Source: Luzula sylvatica (taxonomy: Eukaryota > Streptophyta > Magnoliopsida > Poales > Juncaceae). From it: DNA of 64,000 bases. Position numbers and translations under genes: made by a program. The stretch spans positions 6,158,501 through 6,222,500 of the forward strand of contig OX326959.1 of assembly GCA_946800325.1 (NCBI GenBank). Direction: 5' to 3'. Position 1 is the stretch's first letter. Every line of letters begins with the position of its first letter. The notes under the pieces are model-generated. The model was not told the origin of the DNA, did no database searches, and was given only the letters and a program-made list of their open reading frames with translations. This document shows, one piece after another, positions 62,078 through 64,000 of the stretch.

Positions 62078-62306
62078 TGAGTTTATGTTAGTTTAGTGAC
62101 GTAGTGTATTTTGTTACTTAAATTATTTAAAACTTATTAAAAAAAATTGTGATTTGTAATTTTGTTTAATTAATTTAAATATTAAATATAAAAAAATAAA
62201 AATCCGCCGAGGTCCGCCGAGATTCCCGATTAATCCCGATTAATCATCCTTGACGCTTGATGGTCGTCTGCCGACCAGCGAGCGCCGAGCGATTTCTGGA
62301 ACATTG
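61566..62306. mobile_element. hAT-type MITE (CAGTGTTCTGGAAATCGG)
   Basis: CAGTGTTCTGGAAATCGG to CGATTTCTGGAACATTG; perfect 8-bp flank ATTCTTGT (61558-61565, 62307-62314). Contains CCGATTAATC repeats at both ends, an isolated Pol III A-box-like TAGTCTAGTTGG (61808) and an (AT)n run at 62018-62072. Confidence 0.92.
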
Positions 62307-62420
62307 ATTCTTGTTAATTTTAACCATTTAAAGTTCAAAAAAGAAAGAGAATAATCATTTATCTTGCATGACAGTACTATAAATTGCACGTAAAATTCAT
62401 GCTAAGTATTATGATTACGA

Positions 62421-63260
62421 TGTGAGAACTCGGTGAATATTTCCATTTCCTATGAATTTTACGGATATAAAATACGACATTTTATCATATATGTCCACAA
62501 ATATTATTATTTATAAATATTACATCACTAAATAAATTTAAACAAAAGGTATCATGCATGAAAACAAGACATTATTATCTAACATAGAAATATTGTATGT
62601 TGAGTTTTTGTTATCATTAAATTCAAAATTGAATTATAAAAATATATTGTTATATTTAAATGACCAATATTATTTAATATTTCGTGATATTTATAGAACT
62701 AAAATAAAATAAATCATTAATATATTATTCGAATTTTCAAATAAAAAATAATCAGCTAATATTAATAGTACGATCCCAGTAATATTTTTATATATATTTT
62801 TTCAATAAATAACTTGGTATACCGTCTAATTAATTTTTTTTTCGTATAAAGTGATATAAAATATTATTTTTAAATATTTATTATTTCAAAATATATAATA
62901 ATATATAATCTATTTTATAGAGTATTTTTTTAAAATTTATGAAAATAATATAAGTTATTCAAAATAAGATCATAAATGCTATGTTGCGGTGTATACTTCA
63001 AAAAATGAACCGTACCCGTATCGGGTACGTATCGGACACCGATAAGCCACCGAGATGGCACCGATACGTATCCGATACGCCACATGGCGTATCGGACTAT
63101 TTTAGTATATAAATTTGAACCGATACGATTCCGATACGGCACGATACGTTTCCGATACGGCCGGATACGGTTCCGATATGGCGGGATACGGTTCCGATAC
63201 GACTGACTCATTGTTTTATTTTTTTTGCCCAATTTAAAAATACACAATACTTTTACTATT
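62421..63260. other. AT-rich intergenic with GATACGG repeats
   Basis: 63000-63200 is dense in CCGATACG and complement, like the subterminal parts of hAT-type MITEs, but no termini were found. Confidence 0.5.
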
Positions 63261-63268
63261 CAATAATA

Positions 63269-63300
63269 CTAGGAATGGCCCACGCAACAATTGCGCGAGA
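63269..63300 (-). mobile_element. Helitron 3' terminus, - strand
   Basis: On -: hairpin CGCAATTGTTGCG followed by TGGGCCATTC and CTAG|T (63272-63268). Matches the Helitron 3' end form; the body would lie to the right, beyond or near the window edge. Confidence 0.6.
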
Positions 63301-64000
63301 CTTCATACTCTTTTTTTACATTTTTTGTATAATTTGTTTAAATAGAATTTGCACGAGTACGTTTAAACTCAATTATATAAGCATGATATGTTTCCAAATA
63401 TATTGATGTCAATATATACATTATAATTAATAATGGTCCATGAAATTGGTCCATCATTATAAAAATCAAACAAAATAAATAAAAATAACATGTTATAATT
63501 CAAACAAAATTAAAGTTTCAAAATAAATAAAAGAAAACCATGAATAATACACATAAAACCGAAATATATATTTAAAATGTTATTCATTAACATAAAAAAA
63601 TATTATTTTTATTTTTAAAAAAAGAACACAATTGTAATTATACCATAATAAATGAACAATTGAGCCAGAGTTTCATACGGGGATTATATATGGAGCCCAC
63701 AATAACACAAAAATAACATCCTTGATGAAGCGGCAAGAGAGGATTGATTAGGTTGATTAGTATTATTGATTGACTCAATTAATGATTTAATTGACTATTT
63801 AATTGAATTGACACGTCAATTAACATTTACTAATATTAACATATTATAAATTATTGATGTGCTAATGAAATGCGTCAATTAACATTTAATTGGGTCAATT
63901 AAAAATGTTAATCAATTCATTTTGTCACATCATCAAAAATATTGTGATGAGTTTGGGGAACAATTATATTTTTCTTCCATACATGGGTAAAATTTGGATT
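63301..64000. other. AT-rich intergenic
   Basis: 63730-63960 is related to 2360-2500 (GATTGACTCAATTAAT, GACACGTCAATT and repeats of TCAATTAA). No gene was seen. Confidence 0.5.

Larger units (their letters stand above)
59690..62420 (+). repeat. Dispersed repeat R1 split by two nested elements
   Basis: R1 segments at 59690-59868, 61394-61565 and 62307-62420 join end to end to give the same order as 56280-56740. The gaps are exactly the MITEs at 59869-61393 and 61566-62306. Confidence 0.85.

Overview
This window looks like nuclear DNA of a flowering plant, most likely a eudicot. It is AT-rich, has intron-bearing genes of typical plant families, and its gene-poor stretches are packed with Mutator-like (MULE), hAT and Helitron DNA transposons. 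The species cannot be named from sequence alone.

Layout. 1-16.5 kb is transposon territory: a broken MULE transposase (2.5-4.05 kb), a PIF/Harbinger remnant, a structurally complete 3.9 kb MULE carrying a plant-mobile-domain gene (5327-9258), a LINE 3' remnant (10.4-11.4 kb), Helitron ends and a hAT-type MITE. 18.2-35.8 kb is a gene cluster: a single-exon CYP94C1-like P450 on +, convergent with an XEG113-like extensin arabinosyltransferase on -. These are followed on - by an aldo/keto reductase with a second, duplicated first exon, a monodehydroascorbate reductase, and the WD40-cyclophilin CYP71. 36-47 kb holds an XEG113 pseudogene, a large inverted repeat, four hAT-type MITEs (three with TSDs plus one probable) and a dead hAT transposase. 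47.8-51.7 kb is a second gene cluster: a DUF868 gene on +, then BUD31 and a plastid-type low-molecular-weight protein tyrosine phosphatase on -. 51.7-64 kb is again repeats, with clear nested insertions.

Splice sites were read by eye. In every multi-exon gene listed the summed exons keep an open frame and give a product of about the expected family length (XEG113 619 aa, AKR 387, MDHAR 434, CYP71 624, BUD31 145, LMW-PTP 241). These six genes and the two single-exon genes therefore look functional.

Functional themes: jasmonate catabolism (CYP94C1), cell-wall glycoprotein arabinosylation (XEG113), ascorbate recycling (MDHAR), chromatin and splicing (CYP71, BUD31). They are not an operon and no single pathway joins them. 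No undescribed biochemical system was found. The strongest observations concern mobile DNA: a PMD-carrying MULE with a perfect 9-bp target duplication; two short MULE-like families repeatedly inserted in introns of XEG113 and CYP71 with readable target duplications; a hAT family with 8-bp duplications; a repeat unit carrying a decayed copy of the CYP71 promoter and first exon; and an alternative or relic first exon of the aldo/keto reductase.
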